From Prunus persica (Eukaryota; Streptophyta; Magnoliopsida; Rosales; Rosaceae): a stretch of DNA of 64,000 nt. The DNA lies in contig NC_034013.1 of the NCBI RefSeq assembly GCF_000346465.2, forward strand, positions 5,253,791 to 5,317,790, written 5' to 3'. This document shows, piece by piece, positions 22,668-33,900 of the stretch (within the stretch, counting starts at the first letter, position 1; each line of letters opens with the position of its first letter). Made by a program: the position numbers and the translations under genes. The notes beneath the pieces were generated by a model, which was given only the letters and a program-made list of their open reading frames with translations, ran no database searches and was not told the origin of the DNA.

Positions 22668-25600
22668 CTCCCTTTTAATCCTTTAGCTGATTTCACTCCA
22701 AGCAAGCTTCTCAACCTCACAAACCGATCCTTAGGCAGAGCCTTAGTCAAAATGTCTGCTATCTGATCTTCTGTCTTGCAGTGCACCAGTTCAATTTCTT
22801 TTGCTTGAATGGCTTCCCTTATAAAATGAAATTTCCTGCTGATGTGTCTTGTCTTTTGGTGATGAACTGGATTCCTTGCCATTGCAATTGCAGAGGTGTT
22901 GTCACATAGAATTGGAGTCCCTTCTACCTGTTCTTCACCAAAATCTTCAAGCACAAATCTGAGCCACTTAGCTTGTGAAGTTGCTTCTGCAGCACTCACA
23001 TACTCAGCTTCGGCTGTAGATAAAGCAACTGTGTTTTGCTTGATGGAAGCCCAAGAGAACATGCCTGAGCCTAGTGTGAAGGCATATCCTGAGGTGCTCC
23101 TCATATCATCCTCACTCCCAGCCCAGTCACTGTCACAATACCCAATTAGAGTAGCTGTTTTCCCCTTTGCAAACTCAATTCCAAAATCTAATGTGCCTTG
23201 TAGGTATCTCAGCACCCTTTTAGCAGTTCCCATGTGTTTCTTTGAGGGATTGTGCATAAACCTGGCAAGCAAGCTAGATGCAAACATGACATCTGGTCTT
23301 GTGGCAGTCAGATAAAGCAGCCTTCCTACAATCTGTCTGAATTCATTTTCATCTGCTGCTTCACTTCCATCTTCTCTACACAATTTCTCATTCACCACTA
23401 ATGGAATTGCCACTGACTTGCAGTCTCTCATTCCAAACTTCTCAAGAATTTTCATGGCATATTTCTTTTGATGAATGAAAATATGCTTATCAGTTTGTTC
23501 CACTCCCATGCCAAGAAAATGGTGCAACAGACCCAAGTCTGTCATCTCATAGTGTTGCATCATATCTTGTTTAAACTCTTCAAGCATTTTAGGACAGCTT
23601 CCAGTATATATAATGTCATCTACATAGAGTGAGACAATGATAATACCTGAGGTGTCACTTGTTTTGATATAGAGAGTAGCTTCACTTAAGCTCTTCTTAA
23701 AACCTGCAGTGTTGAAATAGGCATCTATTTCATCATACCAGGCCCTTGGGGCTTGTTTCAGTCCATATAGAGCCTTGTTCAACCTGTATACCTTGGTTTC
23801 CTTGCTCTCTTGAACATATCTTTGAGGTTGTTCAACATAAACTTCCTCTTTTAGAATGCCATTGAGAAAGGCAGACTTCACATCCAGTTGAAATAGGTTC
23901 CATTCCTTTTGTGCTGCAAGGGCTATCAAGGTTCTGATGGTGTCAAGTCTTGCCACAGGGGCAAATGTCTCATTATAGTCGATTCCAGGCTTCTGTGAAT
24001 AGCCTTTAGCCACAAGCCTAGCTTTATTCTTCTGCACAGTACCATCTAGGTTCAGTTTGACCTTGTAGACCCACTTAACACCAATTACTGGTTTGTCAAA
24101 TGGCCTGTCAACTAATTTCCATGTATTGTTCTTCTCAATCATCTCGAATTCAGCCTCCATTGCACTTCTCCATGATTCATCCAAATCTGCTTCTTCAAAG
24201 CTGTCAGGTTCTACAATGCACATGTTGCATTGTGTCATGATGTCATTAATACTCCTCCACTTGTGAGGTGTGTGATCAAACCTTTGAGTCTCATCAAGCA
24301 TTTCTTCCCCTTGAGGTGCAATTTCTTCTTCCATCTGCATTTGAGTATCCAAAAACTGAGATTGTTCATCTAATACCCTCTGTTCAGTTTCTGCAGTACC
24401 TTGATTTCCATCTAGCATAGGCATTCTCACATCTGCATTGCTAGGATTCTCCCATTTCCATGAGGCTTCTTCATCAAAATAGACATCCCTAGACAAGATA
24501 ATCTTTCTAGTCTTAGGATCATACAGTCTATAGCCTTTTTTACACAATCCATAGCCCACAAAAATGCATTTGTGACTGTTTTCTTCCAACTTGTGTCTCA
24601 AAACAGAAGGAATAAGTACATGACATAGGCATCCAAACACTTTCAAGTGTGCAATACCTGGCTTTCTTCCTGTGTAGGCCTCAAATGGTGTCATTTTCTT
24701 AAGAGACTTAGAAGGACACTTGTTGAGAAGGTAGACTGCTGTATGAATAGCTTCTGCCCAAAACTCATATGGAAGACTCTTTTCATGTAGCATAGACTTT
24801 GTCATCTCAATTACAGTCCTGTTCTTCCTCTCAACAACTCCATTTTGCTGAGGGGAATATGCTACAGTCAGCTACCTTTGTATTCCAGCCTCACTGCAGT
24901 ATGCAAGAAATTCATTTGACATGAATTCTCCACCTCTGTCACTTCTAAGTGATTTCACCTTGTGTCCACTCTGCAATTCTGTCATTGCTTTGAACTTCTT
25001 GAAACATTCAAAAGCATTAGATTTATTTCTGAGAAAATAAACCCAAGCCATTCTTGTATAGTCATCAATGAATAACAGGAAATATCTGTTTTTTGACATT
25101 GATGCAATCTGCATTGGACCACAGATGTCAGTGTGAACTAATTCAAGTGGAAACTGAGCTCTCCAAGTAGATTCTGCAGGAAATAAGTCTCTATGCTGCT
25201 TTCCCAGCTTGCAGCCTTCACAAACTGCAAAATCCTTCTCTAGACTAGGCAGTCCATGAACCATGTCTTGATTTGCCAGCATCCTGATGCTTTGATCATT
25301 AAGATGGCCCAGCCTTTTATGCCAAGTCTGCAAACTGTGAGTCACACTTGCTCTCAGCACCAACTGAGTAGCAGGTACCATTGTGAGAGAGAAACACCTA
25401 TTACTAGTCATTGGAACCTTAGCTATAGGATTTTGCAGTGACCAATCATCAAAAATTGTCACCATTCCCTTTCCAAATACTAAACAATACCCATGTTCCA
25501 TCATCTGACCAACACTGAGCAAGTTCTCTTCTAAACCAGGCACCAACATCACTTCTTGAATGTGTTTTCTGCCTGTCTTGGTTTCTATCACAAGTGTGCC

Positions 25601-26763
25601 TTTTTCTGCAACTTGAACTGTCTCTCCAGTCCCCATTTTCACTTTAGAAGTTACATCCCTTCGAATATCTATCAGTAGCCTTTCATCTCCAGTCATGTGG
25701 TTACTACAACCACTGTCCACATACCAAGAATTGTTCAATTTCACACCTGTTACGACATTGCATGCATAAAACAATGTTCCAGTTACTTCAACCTGATTAG
25801 CATAATTTACCTTCTGCACAGGTTGATTTCCATGGCAATCTCTAACCATGTGACCAAACTTTCCACATCCTCTGCATTTTGGTTTTCCTTCAAACCAGCA
25901 CTTGCCATAGTGCAGTTTTTCACAGTGCTTGCAAGGTGTTTTAGTTCCATCATTTGATGCATTTGGTTTGGGATTAGAATTGGACTTGTTATTCCAATTC
26001 TTCCCATTTTCCTTCCAGTTCCTCTGAGACTTGTTACCTCCAGAAGAACTTCCATTCTTAGAGCTTTTACTCTCTATGTTCAGGCTAGAAAAAGCCTTTT
26101 CTGTGGAATTTTCAGTGTGCCTATCCAATCTGAGCTCAAAGTTCTTGAGAGACGCAACCACTTCTTGAATTTCAAGAGTGTCAAGATCCTTTGAATGCTC
26201 AATCACAGAACATATAGAGTCATAAGATCTAGGCAAGCTAATAAGCAATTTCTGCACAACTCTTTCTCTAGGTAACTCTTCACCATAACTTTTCATTTGA
26301 TTAATTAGATCAAACAGTTTAGCAACATAACCAGAGAATGACTCATATCCTTCATACGAGTGTATTCAAACTCTCTACGTAAGCCTTGTAGCTTCACACT
26401 TCATACCTGTTTATTGCCTCTAAACTCCTGCTTCAGAATATCCCATGCACCTTTTGAGGTTTCTTCATTCACTATTCGGGGAAAAATTTGGTCTGAGACT
26501 GCACCTTGGATCAGTCCAAGTGCACGAGCATGTTTCATCAAAGTCTCAGCCGATGTAGACTTCTCTTCTTCAGCAGCTTTAGATCCTTCTTCCTTTCCTT
26601 TTTCCTTCTTTGGATCTGAAGCATCAAAACCATGTTCAACCAAATCCCACAGTCCATGAGATTTCAGAATGGTCTTCATTCGAATGCTCCAAAACTCATA
26701 GTTTTCTCCATTGAAAACTGGTGTACGAAGCTCAGAAGAGCTTGATCCTACCATGTTAGACAT
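22655..26763 (-). pseudogene. Copia gag-pol polyprotein, disabled by two stops and one frameshift
   Basis: The frame begins at the ATG at 26763 (MSNMVGSSSS). Domains in order: gag with YEFWSIRMK; zinc knuckle of CX2CX4HX4C type (about 25835-25876); protease with DSGC; GAG-pre-integrase HHCC motif; integrase core with HTDICGP, DDYTR and SDRGGEF; reverse transcriptase with LYVDD; RNase H with CDSDWAG and DNTSA. Lesions are TGA at 26401-26403 where the family usually has Arg, a one-base loss around 26347 in gag, and TAG at 24872-24874 in integrase where Gln is expected. Both stops fit C-to-T changes. The rest of the frame is open, so decay is limited. Confidence 0.93.
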
Positions 26764-26867
26764 CAGATGCAGCTAGAAAAGCTTCGTGAAGTTTTGAGTG
26801 AGCTCAACGTCAGCTCAGCCAAACACCAGCTCGATTCTCACAGATTCACGCCCAACAAACAATCGAA

Positions 26868-26883
26868 CCTGGCTCTGAGGCCA
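26868..26883 (-). other. Primer-binding site of the Copia element
   Basis: On the minus strand TGGCCTCAGAGCCAGG directly follows the 5' LTR terminus. Compared with the common plant TGGTATCAGAGCCAGG it has CC in place of TA. Confidence 0.8.
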
Positions 26884-27230
26884 TGTTAGAATTCTCTGTC
26901 TGTATAGTATTTTCAGATTAGGAAGAGGTGTATATTCTGGAGATTTTAGCTAGAGAGAATGAAGAGAAATGGGGAAGGCACTGTTCTATTGAATTCTTAC
27001 AATTTTCAGCTTACATAGTGTGTCTGACAGAGAGAGAAATGTGATTCTCTCCAAACAGAATTACAGTTGTCACTCTATTAGGTGCTTACACGTGTCATAC
27101 CAAATCTAAGCTAAAGAATCCACCTAGACTATGATCTAATGGTTCTCATTACATCATTTAAAATAGACTTAACAGAAAATAGAAAATGACTTCAGCTCTA
27201 AGAAATCTGTAGAAGGATTATATTTCAACA
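26884..27230 (-). repeat. 5' LTR of the Copia element
   Basis: 347 bp, six visible differences from the other LTR, followed on the right by the ATTAA duplication (27231-27235). Confidence 0.95.
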
Positions 27231-27235
27231 ATTAA

Positions 27236-27346
27236 CGCTGGTGGTAACTGGCCAAGGGCACCAAAAACTCCTTCCTTAGCCGTTCCCACTCTTCTAATAC
27301 ATCTGATTCTGGAGGCAAAAGCCTCCTCTCAATGCTTTCATGCAGA
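27236..27346 (-). pseudogene. DUF2828 gene fragment between two retroelements
   Basis: Minus-strand reading gives LHESIERRLLPPESD and ERLRKEFLVPLASYHQR, matching the CESIARR-PRES and RLRKQVLVPL motifs of plant DUF2828 proteins upstream of the fragment at 21740-22315. It is bounded by the Copia element on the left and Cassandra on the right. This shows both elements landed in the same host sequence. Confidence 0.6.
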
Positions 27347-27351
27347 AAAAT

Positions 27352-28008
27352 TGTCACATCCCGGGATCGGCTCCGCCGTAGCACGATATTGTCCGCTTTG
27401 GGCCCCCCTCTCTGCCCTCACGGTTTTGTTTCTGGGAGCTCACGAGCAACTTCCCAGTGGGTCACCCATCCTGGGATTGCTCTAGCCCCCAACTCGCTTA
27501 ACTTCGGAGGATGGGATTGCTCTAGCCCCCAACTCGCTTAACTTCGGAGTTCCTACGACTCCGAAGCCAGTGAGCTCCCAAAAGGCCTCGTGCTAGATGG
27601 ATGCGGGTGCGCACATATAAGGCACATCACCCCCTCTCCGTTGGTTGATGTGGGATCTTACAATCCACCCCCCTTAAGGGCCCGACGTCCTCGTCGGCAC
27701 ACTCGCACCACACGGCAGAGTGGCTCTGATACCAAATTGTCACATCCCGGGATCGGCTCCGCCGTAGCACGATATTGTCCGCTTTGGGCCCCCCTCTCTG
27801 CCCTCACGGTTTTGTTTCTGGGAGCTCACGAGCAACTTCCCAGTGGGCCACCCATCCTGGGATTGCTCTAGCCCCCAACTCGCTTAACTTCGGAGTTCCT
27901 ACGACTCCGAAGCCAGTGAGCTCCCAAAAGGCCTCATGCTAGATGGATGCGGGTGCGCACATATAAGGCACATCACCCCCTCTCCGTTGGTTGATGTGAG
28001 ATCTTACA
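27352..28008 (-). mobile_element. Complete Cassandra TRIM retrotransposon
   Basis: LTRs lie at 27352-27662 (311 bp) and 27738-28008 (271 bp), flanked by five-base target duplications AAAAT (27347-27351 and 28009-28013). On the minus strand the LTR starts TGTAAGATC and ends GGGATGTGACA. It carries the 5S rRNA-like stretch ACTCCGAAGTTAAGCG followed by GGATGGGTGACCCACTGGGA, diagnostic of Cassandra. The primer-binding site TGGTATCAGAGCCA is at 27721-27734, three bases from the LTR, and an AAGGGGGGTGG polypurine tract abuts the other LTR (about 27664-27674). The interior is only 75 bp and non-coding, as expected. The left LTR is 40 bp longer through a tandem duplication inside its 5S-like part. 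Confidence 0.95.
27834..27897 (-). other. 5S rRNA-like segment in the intact Cassandra LTR
   Basis: On the minus strand the A-box-like AAGTTAAGCG and the C-box-like GGATGGGTG-CC-CTGGGAAGT of 5S rDNA are recognisable. The intervening bases differ from genuine 5S rRNA, so this is LTR sequence, not a functional ribosomal gene. Confidence 0.75.
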
Positions 28009-28013
28009 AAAAT

Positions 28014-28150
28014 GGCTCTGTAGAGGCCGCAGTCTATGGTTCAACACTCTACAGCCCGGGATACCAAAAGATCAGCATCAATTTCGTGGTGGCTATCACC
28101 TTTGCGGTGGAATTTATATCAGTCAAATAATCAGATGGCTTCATTTTGAG
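28014..28150 (-). pseudogene. Probable further DUF2828 remnant
   Basis: Reading through the Cassandra target site, the minus-strand frame gives AVEC, a stop, then TIDCGLYRAI leading into LHESIERR of the next fragment. This weakly resembles the AAKWCPSIDSS-DRATLLCESI segment of DUF2828 proteins. Beyond about 28150 similarity fades. Confidence 0.35.
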
Positions 28151-28382
28151 CTTGTGCTGCTTCATTTTTTCGATATCAGAGTTCAACAGCTCCACAAATA
28201 TATGTACAACTTTTGTAACAATCTGTAATGTGGGTCACTGTCGTATACCTATCAGGATGAAGATGAAAATGAAGATGCCCAGCAGCAGCATCAACGTCGT
28301 TGTCTAGAACTAGAATGTGGTGCACAATCATATCGACAAGTGTATCCAAACTCGCAGTCCGAGGCAAGTCGGCAATAGCGTG

Positions 28383-28766
28383 GAGAATTGCGGACTTGAA
28401 TTGCAGAATGATATATTTAAAGATGTTACTCTCGGGAAAGAAACAACCGGTCACACTGGAGAAAGCGACCGGTCGCCACAGTTTGGAGCTGAAGATGGTG
28501 CTCTCTATGAAGAAACAACATGCCGCACTGGTGAAAGCGACTAGTCACCACAACCTGGCGATGATGAAATCGCTCTATGTGAAGAAGCCACCAGTAGCAC
28601 TGGAGAAAGTGACCGATCGCCACAGCCTGAAAAGTGTGGTAGTGGCCCTTGTGATCCGTGTGTAGCTGAGTTCGATGCAAGACCTCCCTCTCCCCAGCCA
28701 TTGCTTCAATCAAGTAATGATAGTGAGATAATCTCTGATGATCTATCTATGCCAAGCTATGAGTTG
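28383..28766 (+). pseudogene. Unidentified decayed ORF with GESDRSPQ repeats
   Basis: The plus-strand frame reads an acidic sequence with three imperfect repeats built on E-E/K-T/A-T-x-x-TGESD-(R)-SPQ. One TAG lies near 28542 between repeats 2 and 3. The frame ends in AEFDARPPSPQPLLQSSNDS and SDDLSMPSYEL, at the edge of the LTR remnant that begins at 28767, so the LTR insertion truncated it. I do not recognise the protein. Confidence 0.4.
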
Positions 28767-29830
28767 TGTTGCCCAAGGAATCCACCTTAGAAGGGGGTGA
28801 ATAAAGTTAATTGTTATTTTGAATTTAAACACATATAAGTAAATTGACATGCACAATAATAAAGAGATAGGGAAAGAGAGATTCAAACTCAGAGATTTAT
28901 ACTGGTTCTCCACCTAACCTACATCCAGTCCTCAAGCACACCACTTGAGAGTTCGATCCACTGTTGAAAAACTCCTTGCAGGTGGAGTTGAAACCTTTGC
29001 ACTGTCAGAGCACACCACTCCTTCACAGCTAGAGCACACCACTCTAAGATACAAGATGGAAGACACCCTCTCACCTCACAGGGTCAAACCAGCCCTTTTT
29101 ACAAGTTTGAATGAAATAACTCTCTGAACAAAAATCTCTCCTATTTGAGAGGGATATACAATTGAACCTCACATAAAGATAACTCTCCTTTCTGAGAGGT
29201 GATTACAGACGTAATTTTGGACACTATAACTCTTGAATGAATTTGAACAAGGAATAGCTTAAGAGAAAATGATATTCAGAGTATGATGAATGCTTGTCAG
29301 CTTGAATGAATATGTTGAATTGTTGTCTTCACCAAAAATCTGAATACATATTTATAAGTATGGAAAGATAGATGTTGGAAAGATAGAGCTATTAGGAATA
29401 TAGCTGTTTGGAAATATAGCCATTAAAAATATAGTTGTTGGAAAACGAATCCGTTGGAACAGTTGTTCACCCGTTTTGTTTTTAATCCTGTAATGGAATG
29501 GCAAAGTTCCCTATTGCCTTGAAAATCGTTGACTGGTCAAGAAGCCAACTTTCTTTGGTGTGCAAGCGTGCCACTGCTAGCAATAAAAAATCCTAGCAGA
29601 CTTCTTTGAAACAAATAACTTGTGCCCCAAGTTACTGATTTCTAAACAAGCGATTATGAATTTGGGTGAGGAATATCTCCCAAGTAAGTTCTTTTCCTGC
29701 CTCAGGCTGGTGAGGACTTCATAATTTATCACAGTATAAAATTGGTAGTTCTGGCCAGAATAGATGATGATAATAAAGTGGACTGTTTTAGGCAGAACTC
29801 CCTTTTACAAAATTTAGTACAAAATTTTAC
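28767..29830 (-). mobile_element. Copia-type LTR remnant (minus orientation)
   Basis: On the minus strand the LTR ends CCTTGGGCAACA at 28767. The part 28767-29470 is similar, inverted, to 15340-16005 and shares GTCCAAAATTACGTCTGTAA, GAGGACTGGATGTAGG and ACTGTTCCAACGGAT. Further upstream (to about 29830) the two copies diverge, so they are different subfamilies or one is recombinant. No coding region is attached. Confidence 0.6.
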
Positions 29831-29866
29831 ACTTTATAAATTGCATAGTAAAATACATGAGTAACC

Positions 29867-30347
29867 TTATTTCACGTTATTCACTGAACATGGTACACGT
29901 TTTTATATTTATTATTTTATCAAAAATTGAAAAATAATTAAAGATGTAAACCAACTTGATTTGTCGTGAAAAATAGGCAATTTTCCATGCTTAAAAAATA
30001 ATAGTGAAGATTGAAAATTAACTAAAAACATAAATAAATTTATCCAAGGAAGAATTAAATAGGAAATAAAGAAATGATTATAGAGATTTAAGTAATTAAG
30101 CAACAATTTATTTCACGTTATTCACTGGACATGGTACACGTTCTTATATTTATTATTTATCAAAAATTGAAAAAATAATTAAAGATGTAAACCAATTTGA
30201 TTTTTGATGAAAATTAGGCACTTTACCATGCTTAAAAAATAATAGTGAAGATTGAAAATTAACTAAGAACATAAATAAATTTATCCAATGAATAATTAAA
30301 TAGTAAATAATGAAAATGATTATAGAGATTTAAGTAAGCAACAATTT
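29867..30347. repeat. Two-copy tandem duplication, about 240 bp each
   Basis: 29867-30107 and 30108-30347 both run from TTATTTCACGTTATTCACTG to AGCAACAAT. They differ by scattered substitutions and small indels. The sequence is AT-rich and unlike any element I know. Confidence 0.8.
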
Positions 30348-30631
30348 GAAGGGGAATTTAGTAATGTAAGTACTTATAATGAATAATAAAATAATCAATA
30401 ACATTAAATAGATTAAATAGAAAAGAAATAAATTATATCGAGTAAGTAAGTAACTGATCAACAATATAAAACAATAAGTAATTATGTTAATTTCTATTTT
30501 GAGAAACTGCTCGCAAGTATTATAAATACGAGATTCCATAGTTTATAATCATAAAGTGATGACTAGTGTGGTGGTTAAGTGACTGCAGATCTTAGAGAAG
30601 CAATTTTTTTTTAAAGCACAGCAATACCAAA

Positions 30632-30665
30632 CTAAGGGCCCGTTTGGGAGTGCTTCTGTAACAGT
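30632..30665. mobile_element. One-ended MITE remnant
   Basis: CTAAGGGCCCGTTTGGGAGTGCTTCTG resembles the terminal sequence of the MITE in the LON2 intron (49652-49833). No matching second end was found before the CTP synthase promoter. Confidence 0.4.
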
Positions 30666-30769
30666 TAAACAAGATCATAATTTAATTCAGAGATTTATGT
30701 CTATTAGGACTATAATTAGGATTTTATCTTATTTTCTAGTTTAACTATACTAGGGTTACACCCTTATAT

Positions 30770-30777
30770 TATAAATA
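30770..30777 (+). promoter_or_regulatory. TATA box of the CTP synthase gene
   Basis: TATAAATA lies 217 bases upstream of the ATG, predicting a leader of about 185 nt. Confidence 0.55.
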
Positions 30778-30883
30778 CTCCTTTTGGAGAATGACTCATA
30801 TAAGGTTTCCCGCTCAGACATAAACACAAAACGAAACGTTTACAACTCCAAATTCAATTCTGCAGCCAGAGAAGCACAGACTG

Positions 30884-30911
30884 TGAGAGAGAGAGAGAGA
30901 GAGTGTGTGTT

Positions 30912-30955
<44 letters not shown>

Positions 30956-30965
30956 TGTGTGTGTG
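30884..30965 (+). repeat. Compound (GA)n/(GT)n microsatellite in the CTP synthase 5' UTR
   Basis: Alternating blocks GA, GT, GA, GT end 22 bases before the start codon. Such tracts are length-variable and could affect leader structure. Confidence 0.9.
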
Positions 30966-30986
30966 AGGCAGGAAGAGTAGGATAGA

Positions 30987-33900
30987 ATGAAGTACGTTTT
31001 GGTAACAGGTGGTGTGGTGAGTGGGCTGGGCAAAGGCGTCACTGCCAGCAGTATCGGCGTCGTCCTCAAAGCCTGTGGCCTTCGCGTCACCTCCATCAAA
31101 ATCGGTCTTCTTCTTCTTCTTCTTCTTTCTTTTTTCTCTTTCTTTCTTACTGTCTCTACTATAAATGCTTCAATTTTTTTCTTTATTAATTTGATTTTGG
31201 TTCAACAATTTGCAGATCCATACTTGAACATAGATGCTGGCACCATGTCTCCCTTTGAACATGGGGAGGTTTTTGTTCTCGATGATGGTGGAGAGGTATT
31301 TCGCTTTGGACTTGTTTTCCTTTTTTTGGTTTAAATATTTATGATACACTTAAGCAGTGCCAAGACAGTACGTAATACTTCACCTTGCCTTTGAAATACT
31401 ATCTTTATGTTTTATGCTGCTGCTGTGCCTGAGTTTAAACTTTAATCATAATAGGTTGATTTAGACCTCGGCAACTATGAACGATTCCTAGATGTCACTC
31501 TTACCAGGGACAACAACATTACCACTGGGAAGATATATCAGGTGTGGGCTTATATTTTCCTAATAGGGATGTGTCTCCATCTCCCCTTCATGAAATGTTG
31601 ATTTTTTTATTTTAATGGGTTCCTCATTTTTATTTTTGAAATCAGTCTGTCCTGGATAAGGAGCGGAGAGGCGATTACCTTGGAGAGACTATTCAGGTGA
31701 TGATACAAAATTACAAATGTTAATGAGTCATAACTTTTTTTTTAAAATTTATTTTTTTTATCACTTGCACTACTGATGCTTGGCTTCCTGCCATGTTTGA
31801 GTCGATTTAGGTTGTTCCACACATCACTGATGCCATTAAGACCTGGGTCGAATCAATTTCTCTCATTCCCGTCGATGGAAAAGAAGGCCCTGCAGATGTT
31901 TGTGTTATAGAGTTGGGTGGGACTGTGGGTAAGCGATAGTTAAAACATAGATACTTTATATGACTCATTGTTCTTTCTCTGTGTTTATGTGCAAGAGCTA
32001 ACTATTTTCTTTTTTCTTAGGTGACATTGAATCTAGGCCATTCATTGAGGCTCTGCGCCAATTGTCTTTTTCAGTTGGTAAGGTTGTGGTGTATGCTGTT
32101 TTTGGAATTTTAATGGTTCTATTTATGAGATCATTTCTTCGCCCACATGCTTGATTTAGATTGGTGATTATGTTTTTATGTTGTGTGGTCAAAATAGATC
32201 ATCCAATTACTGCGGTAGGAATATGCAGTGAGATTTGATAAGGACATGTGATTGTTGGTCCAATATGTTATGAGCGCTAAACTTGATATACTTCCACTGT
32301 TTAAACTTCATCGAGAGCTTGCTGCTTTGCTTTTTCCGGTGTATAGATGTAATGGAATGTGGGATATCCAGAACTAAAAGTAACCAATTATTTCCATATG
32401 GAGTTGATATCCACTTGGATTTGAACTTTCATTGTGTTAATGATAACTGCTTATGTGGATTTAATTCTTTCCTCAGGGCAAGAAAACTTCTGTCTTATTC
32501 ATGTGAGCCTGATTCCGGTACTGGGTGTTGTTGGAGAGCAAGTAAGACTTTGTACTTAATTGTTGAATGTTATGTTTCTTCATTAGTTCCTCATAGTAGT
32601 TTGTAATCTTAGATATTAAAGTTGACTACATCTTTTGAAGAATTTGATTCATCTTTTTTTCTGGATGACTGACTCTTGCTCTCTTTGTGTATGTGTCTGT
32701 GTGCGTTCATGTAGAAAACAAAGCCTACCCAACATAGTGTGCGGGATCTAAGAGGATTAGGCTTGACTCCTCATCTATTAGCATGTCGCTCTGCGCAGGT
32801 ACTTCTTTTCATATATCTTGTTCTTACACTCACACAAGTCAAATAAGCAGATAAATTTAGCCTGAGAACTTTCATTAGGTCCCATTTAAGTCTTGCTTGG
32901 ACACCTCATATTGGTGCAGTGTGGCCACGTGACTCCCTTTCTATTTTATTCTATCATTATTTCGTCAAGATTAAATTTGGTGGAGATGATTTTTTTTGTT
33001 TTTTTGTGTGACTATATTGCAGCCATTATTGGAAAATACGAAGGAGAAACTTTCACAATTGTGTCATGTTGCAGTAAGTTGCTGAATTAATTCTATTTGG
33101 GTTTTTTTCTCATCAAACTTTGTTTTCTTGATTACAAGTTTTATATTTTTCATTTTTGTTTTCTTACAGGCTGGTAATATTCTCAATATCCATGATGTAC
33201 CAAACATTTGGCACATTCCTCTCTTACTTAGGGTGGGTTAATTAACAATTCTGTCTCCTTGGAGGCTTAAATACCTATTTTACATTTTGTCTAAAGTTTT
33301 GTTCTAACTATTGTTTGACACGTTGCTGTTCAGAACCAAAATGCTCATCATTCAATTCTTCAACAACTAAATTTACTAAGGTAAGTTTCACCGTTTACTT
33401 CAGATTTAAGGCTTCAATTTTGGTGCTGGACTGATAATTAGCATCAGCCTGTTTAAAATTCTTCCTGTGTAATGAGAACAAAACAATCTCTACGTAGAAT
33501 TATGCCTGACTTGGACTCCTTTAGTTGATATTTGTGCTCTCTCTCCCTCCCTAATGACTGCAATTGTGATTATAGACTACATTTATGATTCATTGTGATG
33601 CTCGAAATGCTACATATATAGATTACAGGAAGGTTGGCTATGTTAACTTACTGGTGTTTAATGTTCTGTTTCAGCATTGCTATGCCTCCTGATTTAAGAG
33701 ATTGGACCAAGATGGCAGAGACTTACGATAATCTCACAAATTCTGTGAGTGTTATTAGATAAATGTGCAATGCTCTATTTTGGAACATTATCTCTTTTAT
33801 TTTTCGATTCATCCGATGATAATCTGTTGATATTTGCAGGTGAGGATTGCCATGGTGGGGAAGTACGTTGCCTTTACAGATTCATATCTATCTGTAGTGA

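Larger units (their letters stand above)
22321..27230 (-). mobile_element. Structurally complete Ty1/Copia retrotransposon, 4.9 kb
   Basis: Two 347-bp LTRs (22321-22667 and 26884-27230) start TGTTAGAATT and end TTTCAACA. Five-base target duplications ATTAA flank the element (22316-22320 and 27231-27235). By eye the LTRs differ at six positions, about 98% identity, pointing to a fairly recent insertion. On the minus strand the primer-binding site TGGCCTCAGAGCCAGG (26868-26883) abuts the 5' LTR; it differs at two bases from the usual initiator-Met-tRNA complement. The polypurine tract AAAAGGGAG lies against the 3' LTR (about 22668-22676). The interior is a single gag-pol region with three inactivating lesions. 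The element sits inside a DUF2828 gene remnant. Confidence 0.95.

Noticed and set aside
27354..28004. 5S rRNA gene
   Set aside because: The 5S-like sequence is within Cassandra LTRs with TG...CA ends, PBS and target duplication; the 5S body is altered and not a functional ribosomal gene.
28383..28700. CRISPR-like spaced repeats
   Set aside because: Three imperfect repeats are protein-level repeats in a decayed plant ORF; no uniform spacers and the genome is eukaryotic.
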